DNA from: Porticoccaceae bacterium
Lineage (GTDB): Bacteria > Pseudomonadota > Gammaproteobacteria > Pseudomonadales > Porticoccaceae
Assembly (NCBI GenBank): GCA_021773435.1
Contig: JAJFKC010000030.1
Span: 124,001-188,000 of the forward strand
Length of the DNA: 64,000 bases
Direction: 5' to 3'
The notes under the pieces are model-generated. The model did no database searches, was not told the DNA's origin, and worked only from the letters and a program-made list of their open reading frames with translations. Each line of letters opens with the position of its first letter. Within the stretch, counting starts at the first letter, position 1. Position numbers and translations under genes: made by a program. Of this stretch, positions 44,855 through 53,669 are shown one piece after another.

Positions 44855-45496
44855 CTAGCCAGCCATCGCTTTAAATGCCTTGTCCCGGTCGGCATTGACC
44901 TTTTGCACCAGTGTGTTTTGCCCCATCAACTCCAACCAGTTAGTCAATCCGGGTAATTCATCCTCCAAATTTACACTTAGTGCCTGCTGGGTAAGCATAT
45001 TTCCCAGCGTAACCGTGTAATAAAGCACTATATCCGCATAAGTGAAATCTTCACCGGCTGCGTAAGGTCCAAATTTTAGTAATTTATTCAGCGCTTTTGT
45101 GCCCTTGTCTAATTGAGTCATGACCTCTTTCTTTAGCTCTTCGCTGAGAGTTTCGCCGAAAAATACGCCGCCCAGTAGACGCCGGGCTACGAGCTCCAGG
45201 TAGAGTTCAGTGGATTTCATTAACTCCTTTACTTTGGCCCTTTGATAAGGGTCGGCAGGATAGAAATTGGTATCGCCGGAAATATCTTCGAGGAAATCCA
45301 GGATAACACCCGTCTCAATGAGGGGTCCTTCATCGACTTCCAAACAGGGGATCTTGCCCATAGGGCTTCTTGCCAGATAATCCTCTTCCTGGCTTGGACG
45401 TGTCATAACCTCCTCAAACTCGATACCTTTTTCCAGTAATGCCAGCTTAACCATATTGTAGTAATTGCTGATCGGGAATCCGTATAACTTGAACAT
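44855..45496 (-). CDS. Glutathione S-transferase
   Basis: Cytoplasmic GST, 213 residues. Thioredoxin-like N-terminal domain with KLYGFPISNYYNMVKLALLEKG and the cis-Pro region GKIPCLEVDEG, ETGVILDFLED for the glutathione site, and an all-helical C-terminal domain. The class is not obvious; there is no Cys or Ser at the usual beta/tau position other than Ser9. Transcribed ahead of miaE. Confidence 0.88.
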   Translation of the reverse strand: MFKLYGFPISNYYNMVKLALLEKGIEFEEVMTRPSQEEDYLARSPMGKIPCLEVDEGPLIETGVILDFLEDISGDTNFYPADPYQRAKVKELMKSTELYLELVARRLLGGVFFGETLSEELKKEVMTQLDKGTKALNKLLKFGPYAAGEDFTYADIVLYYTVTLGNMLTQQALSVNLEDELPGLTNWLELMGQNTLVQKVNADRDKAFKAMAG

Positions 45497-45535
45497 GTTG
45501 CAAACTCCTAAGTTGATGTTGAGCTGTCCTGGTTT

Positions 45536-46003
45536 TTATCCAGGCTGATGCCACCCTACTATACCCGGCGCTATGTAACGCTCATAGTGAGCCTGGGACA
45601 ACTCAAAAAACTCTTTTTCGATAGCCTCCTGTAATGCGCCGATGCTTTGGCCCACATAGAGCGGTCGCAACCTGCAGCCCCATAGCTCAGGTTCAATATA
45701 ATCTCGTTGACGGCTTCTGATCAGCTCGTAGACCCAGCAGTGGGGGTCACGAGTTTTATCAAAGGCAATACCGTCTTCTTTTAGCAAATCAATAACCTTA
45801 TGTTTATCATATATATATAGCTTTAACTTAATAATTTGAATTAACAAATGATCGAGTCGCTCCAGGATCAACTGGCGCTGCTCATCGGAGTAACTATTCC
45901 AGTCGATGACTTCATGGGCAAAACGCTTACAGCCGCGGCACACGTCGTCACCAATACCCGATGAACAGATGCCAACGCAGGGCGTATTTATCAATTTGGA
46001 CAT
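45536..46003 (-). CDS. DUF1289 protein
   Basis: N-terminal DUF1289 motif CVGICSSGIGDDVCRGCKRFAHEVIDW with four Cys, probably a zinc or iron-sulfur site, followed by an unassigned helical C-terminal extension with CWVYELIRSRQRDYIEPELWGC. Homology begins at MSKLINTPC, so the ATG at 46003 is chosen (155 residues) over the open frame to 46063. Small DUF1289 proteins next to acnB-type loci are seen in pseudomonads; function unknown. Confidence 0.82.
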   Translation of the reverse strand: MSKLINTPCVGICSSGIGDDVCRGCKRFAHEVIDWNSYSDEQRQLILERLDHLLIQIIKLKLYIYDKHKVIDLLKEDGIAFDKTRDPHCWVYELIRSRQRDYIEPELWGCRLRPLYVGQSIGALQEAIEKEFFELSQAHYERYIAPGIVGWHQPG

Positions 46004-46316
46004 ATTCGGTATAAGTTCTTGTTGGTATTCTCGTAGGTGTTTTGACTGGTAGTGAGGCTGCACTATAAAAACCTTTTGCCGGATTACAAAACACTTTCGA
46101 TAAATAGCGACGACTTTACCTATCGGCTCTGGTTCCGGCCACCAAACGTTACACTTGATCAGGGTTTAATGTAGAATTCTGATTCCGTGTGGAGGTGGCT
46201 TGCAAGGCTATAACTGCTCTCCTCCGCACTCGTTCATAGTCAGTCTATAGTATCTGTAAGTCATCTCTCGAATGTCATATGAGAGGGGCGAAGTAACCTA
46301 AAAGAGGATTCCCGTC
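46004..46316. other. Leader region of acnB
   Basis: About 310 bases between the divergent DUF1289 and acnB genes. Close to acnB is a small hairpin, CTCTC (46265-46269) with GAGAG (46281-46285) around a loop GAATGTCATAT, then AGAGGATT as the ribosome site 46301-46310. No known riboswitch or Fur-like box is visible. Confidence 0.4.
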
Positions 46317-48914
46317 GTGCTAGAAGCCTATCGCAAACATGTAGAAGAACGCGTCGCCGAAGGCGTACCCCCCAAGCCACTCAGTGCCGATTGGACGGCC
46401 GGATTGGTTGAGGTGCTCAAAGCCCCACCTGCGGGTGAAGAGGGATTTCTGCTCGACTTGATCACCAACCGGGTACCCCCGGGCGTCGACGAAGCGGCCT
46501 ACGTGAAAGCTGGTTTCCTATCTGCCATTGTCAATGGTGATGCGAGTTCACCCCTGATTGACAGGGCCAAAGCCATCGAATTGCTGGGCATGATGCTGGG
46601 CGGCTACAACATTAACACCATGGTCGAAGCCCTTGATGATGGCGAGCTCGGCGAACTCGCGGCCGAGCAACTCAAACATACACTGCTAATGTTCGATGCC
46701 TTTCATGATGTCACCGAGAAGGCCAGCGCCGGTAATGCCAACGCCAAAGCAGTCATGGAATCCTGGGCCAATGCGGAATGGTTTACCAAGCGTCCAGAGG
46801 TTCCTGAGAAGCTCACCAGCATCGTTTTTAAGGTGCCGGGTGAGACCAACACCGATGATCTCTCTCCTGCCCCCGATGCCTGGTCGCGACCAGATATCCC
46901 CCTGCATGCAAAAGCCATGTACAAAATTCCCCGTGAAGGTGCCGAGAACGCTGAGCAACAAATCATCGAACTGGAGAAAAGTGGTCATCCAGTCGCTTAT
47001 GTAGGCGATGTTGTCGGCACGGGGTCTTCACGTAAATCAGCCACCAATTCAGTGTTGTGGTATATCGGCGACGATATGCCCGGCGTACCCAACAAACGTG
47101 CCGGCGGCATTTGTATCGGCGGCAAAGTAGCACCGATATTCTTCAACACCATGGAAGATTCCGGCGCACTCGTTTTTGAAGCGCCAGTCGAAAAACTGGA
47201 AACCGGGCAAGTCATTGATATTCTTTCCTACGAAGGCAAAATAACCGATCACGACAGTGGCGAATTATTATCTGAATACGCGTTTAAATCCGATGTGATT
47301 CTTGATGAAGTACGTGCCGGTGGCCGTATCAATTTGATCATTGGCCGCGGCCTTACCCGTCGTGCCCGCGAAGCTCTCGACATGGCACCGACTGATGTTT
47401 TCCGTGTGCCTGATCAACCTGCAGATACCGGCAAGGGTTATACCCTGGGCCAGAAAATGGTCGGCCGCGCCTGCGGCGTTGAAGGTATTCGTCCCGGCAC
47501 CTACTGTGAGCCACATATGACCACCGTTGGCTCGCAGGACACCACTGGCCCGATGACCCGCGACGAATTGCAGGATCTCGCCTGTCTCGGCTTTTCCGCC
47601 GACCTGGTGATGCAGTCTTTCTGTCATACGGCAGCGTATCCAAAACCGGTTGATATTGAGACCCAACACTCCCTGCCGGATTTTATCCGCAATCGTGGCG
47701 GCGTTTCCCTAAAACCTGGCGACGGAATTATTCACAGCTGGCTGAACCGGATGCTGATGCCCGATACAGTCGGTACGGGTGGTGATTCTCATACCCGCTT
47801 CCCTATGGGTATTTCTTTTCCGGCGGGTTCCGGGCTGGTCGCTTTCGCCGCCGCCACCGGCGTGATGCCGCTAGATATGCCGGAGTCCATACTGGTCCGA
47901 TTCAGCGGCAGCATGCAGCCAGGAATCACCCTGCGCGACCTGGTTCACGCCATTCCGTATTACGGCATTAAGGAAGGGCTACTCACGGTCGAAAAAGAAG
48001 GCAAGATCAACAAGTTTTCCGGCCGTATTCTTGAAATCGAAGGCCTTGAAAACCTTACTGCCGAACAGGCTTTTGAATTATCTGATGCTTCTGCTGAACG
48101 CTCTGCGTCGGGTTGTACGATCAAACTCAGCAAGGACTCTGTCGCTGAATATCTGCGTTCTAATATCACTATGCTGCGCTCAATGATTTCCGAAGGTTAC
48201 GGCGATGCTCGAACCATGGAACGTCGTGCTCAGAAAATGGAAGAATGGCTAACTAACCCCGAATTGCTGTCCGCCGATGTCGATGCCGAATACGCTGCCG
48301 TACTTGAAATCAATCTCGACGATATTAAAGAACCCATCGTCTGTGCGCCCAACGATCCCGACGACGCTCGATTGCTCTCGGATGTCGCAGGTGACAAGGT
48401 CGATGAGGTCTTTATCGGTTCCTGTATGACCAATATCGGGCATTTCCGTGCTGCAGGCAAACTGCTCGAACGGGTCAAGCCCGGCGAGTTAAAAGCCAAA
48501 TTCTGGATCGTGCCACCCACCAGAATGGATGAGCACACTTTGATGCAGGAGGGCTATTACAATATCTACGGCCGCGCCGGTGCTCGCACCGAAATGCCGG
48601 GCTGCTCTTTGTGCATGGGCAACCAGGCGCGAGTTCAGCCCGGTTGCACCGTGCTATCCACTTCTACCCGTAACTTCCCCAATCGCCTGGGCGATGGTGC
48701 TAATGTTTATCTGACCTCGGCCGAATTAGCCTCGGTGGGTGGCTTGCTGGGCAGATTACCGACGCCAGAGGAGTACCTGGAATACGCCGGACAACTCGAT
48801 TCCATGTCAGCAGAAATTTATCGCTATATGAATTTCGATCAAATTGAATCATTCCAGAAAGCGGCGGAAGACGGTAAACGTGTTGCTGCTGAGTTAATTA
48901 TCGAGGTAGCCTGA
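46317..48914 (+). CDS. acnB: Aconitate hydratase B
   Basis: Main aconitase of the citric acid cycle, converting citrate to isocitrate with a 4Fe-4S cluster. 865 residues with the AcnB-specific order: N-terminal HEAT-like domain, swivel domain, then catalytic core. Cluster cysteines are Cys703 in GSCMTNIGH and Cys763 and Cys766 in GCSLCMGNQ. The start is GTG at 46317, giving MLEAYRKHVEERVAEG as in other AcnB. Iron-dependent control of AcnB through its leader is known elsewhere; not proven here. Confidence 0.97.
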   Translation: MLEAYRKHVEERVAEGVPPKPLSADWTAGLVEVLKAPPAGEEGFLLDLITNRVPPGVDEAAYVKAGFLSAIVNGDASSPLIDRAKAIELLGMMLGGYNINTMVEALDDGELGELAAEQLKHTLLMFDAFHDVTEKASAGNANAKAVMESWANAEWFTKRPEVPEKLTSIVFKVPGETNTDDLSPAPDAWSRPDIPLHAKAMYKIPREGAENAEQQIIELEKSGHPVAYVGDVVGTGSSRKSATNSVLWYIGDDMPGVPNKRAGGICIGGKVAPIFFNTMEDSGALVFEAPVEKLETGQVIDILSYEGKITDHDSGELLSEYAFKSDVILDEVRAGGRINLIIGRGLTRRAREALDMAPTDVFRVPDQPADTGKGYTLGQKMVGRACGVEGIRPGTYCEPHMTTVGSQDTTGPMTRDELQDLACLGFSADLVMQSFCHTAAYPKPVDIETQHSLPDFIRNRGGVSLKPGDGIIHSWLNRMLMPDTVGTGGDSHTRFPMGISFPAGSGLVAFAAATGVMPLDMPESILVRFSGSMQPGITLRDLVHAIPYYGIKEGLLTVEKEGKINKFSGRILEIEGLENLTAEQAFELSDASAERSASGCTIKLSKDSVAEYLRSNITMLRSMISEGYGDARTMERRAQKMEEWLTNPELLSADVDAEYAAVLEINLDDIKEPIVCAPNDPDDARLLSDVAGDKVDEVFIGSCMTNIGHFRAAGKLLERVKPGELKAKFWIVPPTRMDEHTLMQEGYYNIYGRAGARTEMPGCSLCMGNQARVQPGCTVLSTSTRNFPNRLGDGANVYLTSAELASVGGLLGRLPTPEEYLEYAGQLDSMSAEIYRYMNFDQIESFQKAAEDGKRVAAELIIEVA

Positions 48915-48950
48915 CCTTAACCTGATTGATATCCAGGACTAAATCACCAA

Positions 48951-48981
48951 TGCTGTCGAACGAATTATTGGTTCGACAGCA
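48951..48981. other. Perfect 11-bp hairpin after acnB
   Basis: TGCTGTCGAAC (48951-48961) and GTTCGACAGCA (48971-48981) with a 9-nt loop. No T-run follows, so it is not a classic intrinsic terminator. Confidence 0.7.
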
Positions 48982-48993
48982 TTACCAGGTTCA

Positions 48994-49016
48994 AACCCCG
49001 TTTCCACAGCGGGGTT
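48994..49016. other. Second hairpin after acnB
   Basis: AACCCCG (48994-49000) and CGGGGTT (49010-49016) with a 9-nt loop; follows the first hairpin by 12 bases. T-run absent. The pair could stabilise the acnB message end or act as a paired element. Confidence 0.6.
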
Positions 49017-49153
49017 CCTATCAGCCAAAAATTAAGGTTCCATCGCAAATTTCGTTGATAAATCAACGTTGACACATCAATCAATTTGATCTAAATTCCC
49101 CTTGCTGATTTATCTCCCACTTCTCCTCCCAAGCTCTATACACAGAGGCCTTT

Positions 49154-50275
49154 ATGCGACGCTCATGGAGCCTATTGATTGTCATCCTACTGTTAGCTGG
49201 TATCAGCTATGGCGTGATGAGTTTTATCGACAACCGCAAATTTGTTACGACAGATAATGCTTATACCACCGGCGATATTATCACCGTTAGCTCGCAGCTC
49301 GACGACATAATCATGTGGTTAGGCGGCGAAGAAGGCGACTATGTTGAAGCCGGTCAGGCCTTGATTCGACTGGACGGTGGTGCGCCAAAAAATAATTTGT
49401 CACGTGCTAAAAGTGATCTGGCTCGTATTGTTCAGGAGGTGGCCAAGCTAAAGCAAAAGGTTGAACGCCGCAAAGCCGAAGTGGTGCAATGGCAGGCGAG
49501 CCATAAGCTGGCCCGAAATGAATCTGAGCGTCGTCAAAAGCTTGCCAAACGCGGTATGGTTTCCAAGGAAGAGGCTGATATTGCCGTATTGCATCTGGAG
49601 GAAGTCACCGCCTCTTTGGCTACCGCACGACAAAGACTCTCCGAAGCACGAATTGAAGCGGGTGATATGCCGATTGCCGAACATCCTAAAGTACGCCATG
49701 CAGTCGCCTGGGCTGCTGGAGGACAGGCTTACGTCAATAAGACGACGATTATTGCGCCAGTATCTGGGCACATAGCAAAACGCTTTGTTTCGGCAGGGGA
49801 TATCATCAAAACCGGCAAGCCTCTATTCCAGTTGGTTCAGCTCGATAAAGTCTGGGTTGAAGCCAATTTTAAAGAAACTAAATTGCGCGACCTGAGGATA
49901 GGCCAACCAGTTGAAATCACTTCAGACCTTTACGGAGAAGACGTTGCATATCACGGTGCAGTTGCCGGCACGGGCACCGGAACTGGTGCCGCGTTCTCAT
50001 TGTTACCGGCGCAAAATGCCACCGGAAACTGGCTCAAAATCGTCCAGCGAGTGCCAGTTCGCATCGAGTTATCCGATGACACGGTCAAGGAATATCCTCT
50101 ACCGATCGGTTCTTCCCTGCATGTCACTATTGACACTAGCGATCAAGAAGGGCTGCGTTTGAGCAAAGCGCCCGTTTCCAAACCCGTTGATGTTTCAAGC
50201 GTATATAGTTACTGGCGAGAAGGTACCAGAGAAATGGCCCAGCAAGTGATTGACGAAAACTTGCCTAAACAATGA
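49154..50275 (+). CDS. EmrA-like membrane fusion protein
   Basis: Periplasmic adaptor of the HlyD/EmrA type, 373 residues. Membrane helix at about 6-24, YTTGDIITVSSQLDDII for the N-terminal barrel half, a long coiled-coil hairpin (about 80-160, rich in K, E, R, Q), and the lipoyl/barrel return NKTTIIAPVSGHIAKRFVSAGDII. Unlike emrA-emrB loci, no MFS pump follows; instead a MarR regulator starts 16 bases after its stop. It must partner a pump elsewhere, or the pump was lost. Confidence 0.85.
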   Translation: MRRSWSLLIVILLLAGISYGVMSFIDNRKFVTTDNAYTTGDIITVSSQLDDIIMWLGGEEGDYVEAGQALIRLDGGAPKNNLSRAKSDLARIVQEVAKLKQKVERRKAEVVQWQASHKLARNESERRQKLAKRGMVSKEEADIAVLHLEEVTASLATARQRLSEARIEAGDMPIAEHPKVRHAVAWAAGGQAYVNKTTIIAPVSGHIAKRFVSAGDIIKTGKPLFQLVQLDKVWVEANFKETKLRDLRIGQPVEITSDLYGEDVAYHGAVAGTGTGTGAAFSLLPAQNATGNWLKIVQRVPVRIELSDDTVKEYPLPIGSSLHVTIDTSDQEGLRLSKAPVSKPVDVSSVYSYWREGTREMAQQVIDENLPKQ

Positions 50276-50291
50276 GCATTAAACAAAAAAG

Positions 50292-50744
50292 ATGATTAAT
50301 CTGTCAGATAATTTGGTCAGACAAATAGGTCTGCTATACCGGTATATGATGCGGGCTCTGGAAGCCGAAACAGCACCACTCGGGATGGGTGCCGGACGAT
50401 TTTCATACCTGTTTATTCTTTATATTAACGAAGGCGTCACCCAACAGGAAATGGCCTACCGTTTACAGGCCGACAAAGCCGCCGTGGCGAGAACTCTGGT
50501 GCAACTGGAAATACAGGGTTATATAGAGCGCCGAAGTGATCCCCAGGATGGCCGCGTCACGAGAGTGTATTTGACCGACAAATCACGCGCTATGCAGGGT
50601 GATCTTGAAGCCGCTGTCGAGCGGGTTATTGATCGTCTAAGTCTGGATCGTAATGAGCAAGAGCAAGATACCCTTATAAACGAACTCAAGGCCATGCTCG
50701 CCTCACTGGATGATCACTACAAGGTCTCGACGGGTTCAAAATAG
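50292..50744 (+). CDS. MarR-family transcriptional regulator
   Basis: Dimeric winged-helix repressor, 150 residues. The DNA-binding part is VTQQEMAYRLQADKAAVARTLVQLEIQGYIERRSDPQDGRVTRVYLT, with the wing RRSDPQDGR. Lies immediately downstream of the EmrA-like adaptor on the same strand, so it probably controls that gene in response to a small toxic ligand. A 15-bp tandem duplication follows in the spacer. Confidence 0.9.
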   Translation: MINLSDNLVRQIGLLYRYMMRALEAETAPLGMGAGRFSYLFILYINEGVTQQEMAYRLQADKAAVARTLVQLEIQGYIERRSDPQDGRVTRVYLTDKSRAMQGDLEAAVERVIDRLSLDRNEQEQDTLINELKAMLASLDDHYKVSTGSK

Positions 50745-50827
50745 CAACTTCCCTGTGCGCCTGACTTTTCATGATTCTTCTTGATCGAACCCAACCAGGC
50801 TTGATCACAGCCCACAACATCAACGAA

Positions 50828-50857
50828 ACACTGCTACATAAAACATTGCCACATAAA
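50828..50857. repeat. 15-bp tandem duplication
   Basis: ACACTGCTACATAAA (50828-50842) and ACATTGCCACATAAA (50843-50857), 13 of 15 bases alike. Confidence 0.8.
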
Positions 50858-50893
50858 TAATCGGTTACGATCTCGTCTGATTTATTGACTTGT

Positions 50894-51718
50894 CTAGTCC
50901 GTTGCAGACGCCAATCTATGCCGGGTTTTCACCCACCACATGCAGAGTATGATCCCGCTCAAGGTGCCGATGAAGAACAATAACTGTAGCCCCGATGGAC
51001 GGGCGTCATAGCCAATCAGGGTTCTCAGCACGTCACCCGTGATAGAGCCATTTGCAATTAGCCAGGAGCTATCCCAAATATCATAGCCAAGTGGCGGTAG
51101 ATAGTCGGCCTGAATAAGATATTTAGAAGCCTGACCAGCTAATCCGGCCGCCAACACCACAAGCATTGCGGTGGTAACCGTAAATAAATGCTGCGTTGGG
51201 ATACGAATCAAACCGGCATAGAGTGCGAAGCCGACCAACAAACCCAACAAAAGCCCCAGACCGCTGCCAGTGATCATCAAATTCACGGAGGAGCCACCTG
51301 CGGCAATGCCGTATAAAAACAGCACCACCTCGGCACCCTCGCGTAATACAGCCACACCAACCAGAACAAAAAGTACCGTCAGCGGTTCACTGCCCTGCTT
51401 CACAGACTCGCCGGTTTGGGTGGCATCGCGGCTCATCTGCACGCCATGATGTGACATCCACACGGTATGCCAGGCGAGCATGACCACGACAATAAGAAGA
51501 ATCATCGCATTAAATAATTCCTGCCCCATACCCTCTGCCAGATCGGCCAGACTATCGGCAAACCAGGCCACAAGCGCAGCACCCAACACCCCGAGGACAA
51601 TGCCGCCAACGACAGTAATGCCCCGATGTCGCACGCCCTGTGTCGCGGCACAGACAATACCAATGATCAGCGCGGCCTCGAGCACCTCGCGAAAGACGAT
51701 GATTAGTGAGCTAAGCAC
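50894..51718 (-). CDS. FTR1-family iron permease
   Basis: Inner-membrane ferrous/ferric iron permease, 274 residues with about seven helices. The two iron-binding REXXE motifs are REVLE (residues 10-14) and REGAE (126-130). The start is GTG at 51718. Upstream in the same direction, 44 bases away, is a cupredoxin gene with a Fur-box-like site ahead, so the pair makes up a small iron-import operon. No EfeB-type peroxidase or full EfeO is present. Confidence 0.92.
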   Translation of the reverse strand: MLSSLIIVFREVLEAALIIGIVCAATQGVRHRGITVVGGIVLGVLGAALVAWFADSLADLAEGMGQELFNAMILLIVVVMLAWHTVWMSHHGVQMSRDATQTGESVKQGSEPLTVLFVLVGVAVLREGAEVVLFLYGIAAGGSSVNLMITGSGLGLLLGLLVGFALYAGLIRIPTQHLFTVTTAMLVVLAAGLAGQASKYLIQADYLPPLGYDIWDSSWLIANGSITGDVLRTLIGYDARPSGLQLLFFIGTLSGIILCMWWVKTRHRLASATD

Positions 51719-51762
51719 GTGATATTTTTGGCGTTGTTTACAATGAAATTACAGCGAATCCA

Positions 51763-52107
51763 TCACTGCGCAATGACAACACCCTGGGCAGTGGCTTCAT
51801 TAAATTCGCCAAAAAATGGATATTTGCCTGGTTTTAACGGGCCGATTAAAATTTTTGCGGTTTTGTTGCCAGCAATAATTTTTTCTCTATGCATGGCATG
51901 ACTTTCAAATTCTTCAGGGGTGGCATCCTGATTTTCGACAATCAGCTTGATTTTGGTATTTGCAGGCACCACGATTTCAGCGGGTGAAAATTTATGATCT
52001 TTGATCACAATCTTAAACTCAGGGGATTCCGCCAACGTCGGTGATGACGTGATAAGTATTACCGCCACTACGCTTAACGCCCGGATAAGTTTCAAGGAAA
52101 CATTCAT
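51763..52107 (-). CDS. Periplasmic cupredoxin (EfeO-N-like)
   Basis: A 114-residue protein with a signal peptide (cleavage near SPTLAES, about residue 27). The rest resembles the cupredoxin domain of EfeO: IVIKDHKFSPAEIVVPANTKIKLIVEN, then EEFESHAMHREK and GPLKPGKYPFFGEFNEATAQG. His38, His70 and His73 are candidate ligands, but the usual copper Cys is absent, so it may bind copper or iron by another set. It likely supplies iron or oxidises it for the FTR1 permease next to it. Confidence 0.88.
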   Translation of the reverse strand: MNVSLKLIRALSVVAVILITSSPTLAESPEFKIVIKDHKFSPAEIVVPANTKIKLIVENQDATPEEFESHAMHREKIIAGNKTAKILIGPLKPGKYPFFGEFNEATAQGVVIAQ

Positions 52108-52144
52108 ACAACAACCTCAACTAAACTGTGTTTGACGGCCAAAT

Positions 52145-52163
52145 GATAATGATTATTATTTAG
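52145..52163 (-). promoter_or_regulatory. Fur-box-like operator
   Basis: The minus-strand sequence CTAAATAATAATCATTATC matches the 19-base Fur consensus GATAATGATAATCATTATC at 15 of 19 positions by eye, with the right half AATCATTATC perfect. It lies 38 bases before the cupredoxin ATG, a place where Fur would block the iron operon. Confidence 0.8.
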
Positions 52164-52238
52164 ATAAACAAGCCGTACCTGGTCGCAGGACTTGATCTCG
52201 CGCAAATAAATGCGATTCCGCACCTGGCGACCATCCGG

Positions 52239-53450
52239 CTAAAGTTGAATTTTTATGCATTCGCTCGCCGCAATAGCTTTGCTTTTTGCGGCGCTTATAG
52301 AGTCGCCACGAGCTAGGCAGACACCCATTCTACGTCGCCCACTTACCTCAGGTTTGCCAAACAGTCGTACCTGCGTATCCGACTGTTCCAGTGCCCGGTC
52401 AAGGCCGGCAAAAGAGACTTGCTTCGATTCTCCTTCAGCCAGAATAACCGCCGACGCAGATGCCCCATGCTGGCATATATTCGGAATAGGCAGACCCAGA
52501 ATGGCGCGCGCATGCAAAGCAAACTGGGATAAATCCTGAGAGATCATCGTAACCATACCCGTATCATGTGGCCTGGGCGAGACCTCACTGAAAATCACCT
52601 CATCGCCTTTAATAAACAGCTCGACACCAAAAATACCCCAGCCACCCAACGCATCAGTTACTTTTTTGGCCATTGCCTGTGCTGCCTTGAGAGCGGTCTC
52701 GGTCATCGCCTGAGGTTGCCATGATTCCCGATAATCTCCGTCTTCTTGTCGATGCCCAATGGGCGCACAAAAGCTGGTGCCATCGCGATGACGTACTGTC
52801 AGCAGGGTGATCTCGTAATCGAAATCGATAAAGCCTTCTACAATCACTCGCCCGGCGCCGGTACGTCCACCTTCCTGAGCATATTTCCACGCAGCATCGA
52901 TATCATCTTGAGAACCAATCAGACTCTGACCCTTGCCAGAAGAACTCATGACCGGTTTGACAAGGCAGGGTATACCAATATCGGTGATGGCCTGATCAAA
53001 CTCTTGTCGAGTAGCGGCAAAACAGTAGGAGGACGTCAGTAGTCCAAGCTCTTCCGCGGCCAGACGTCTGATCCCTTCTCGATTCATCGTCAGCTGTGCG
53101 GCCCGTGCCGTGGGAACGATATTAATACCTTCTTTTTCAAGCTCAACGAGCGTGTCGGTGGCAATGGCTTCGATTTCAGGAATCACGTAATCCGGCTGCT
53201 CAACTTCTATAATTTTGCGTAACGCCTCACCATCAAGCATCGATAGCGTGTAGCTGCGATCAGCGACCTGCATGGCCGGGGCATTTTCGTATCGGTCAAG
53301 TGCGATGACTTCCGCGCCGTAGCGCTGTAATTCGATGGCGACTTCTTTACCCAATTCACCCGAGCCACAGAGCAGCGCTTTGGTCGCCGTGGCTGAAAAA
53401 GGTGTGCCCAGGGTTGTTGCGGTGCCATGCCGGGTTTCGGGTTTGCTCAT
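52239..53450 (-). CDS. purT: Formate-dependent phosphoribosylglycinamide formyltransferase PurT
   Basis: ATP-grasp enzyme of purine synthesis that formylates GAR using formate and ATP. 403 residues. N-terminal [38 protein letters not shown], lid and grasp motifs [12 protein letters not shown] and [16 protein letters not shown], and [16 protein letters not shown]. Complete and normal length. Monocistronic. Confidence 0.95.
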   Translation of the reverse strand: MSKPETRHGTATTLGTPFSATATKALLCGSGELGKEVAIELQRYGAEVIALDRYENAPAMQVADRSYTLSMLDGEALRKIIEVEQPDYVIPEIEAIATDTLVELEKEGINIVPTARAAQLTMNREGIRRLAAEELGLLTSSYCFAATRQEFDQAITDIGIPCLVKPVMSSSGKGQSLIGSQDDIDAAWKYAQEGGRTGAGRVIVEGFIDFDYEITLLTVRHRDGTSFCAPIGHRQEDGDYRESWQPQAMTETALKAAQAMAKKVTDALGGWGIFGVELFIKGDEVIFSEVSPRPHDTGMVTMISQDLSQFALHARAILGLPIPNICQHGASASAVILAEGESKQVSFAGLDRALEQSDTQVRLFGKPEVSGRRRMGVCLARGDSISAAKSKAIAASECIKIQL

Positions 53451-53669
53451 AGTGCATTATCCAGAGTCTTTTTAGAGGCAGAAACAATAGACACATCCTA
53501 CATCACGCGCATTATACGATCAGGCATAAATTTATCGCATTATTTTCAGCAATAAGTTTTCAACGACAAACTTTCATCGCCAAATATTCGCCTACGGCAG
53601 GCTTCGACAATGTCCTGCTCTCATGCCACTAATCGGGTAGAATAAGCGTCCAAAAATTCAGCAACATAT

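Noticed and set aside
48985-49020. GGTTCAAACCCC after acnB resembles a tRNA T-arm
   Set aside because: There is no acceptor, D or anticodon arm around it; it is part of a simple hairpin.
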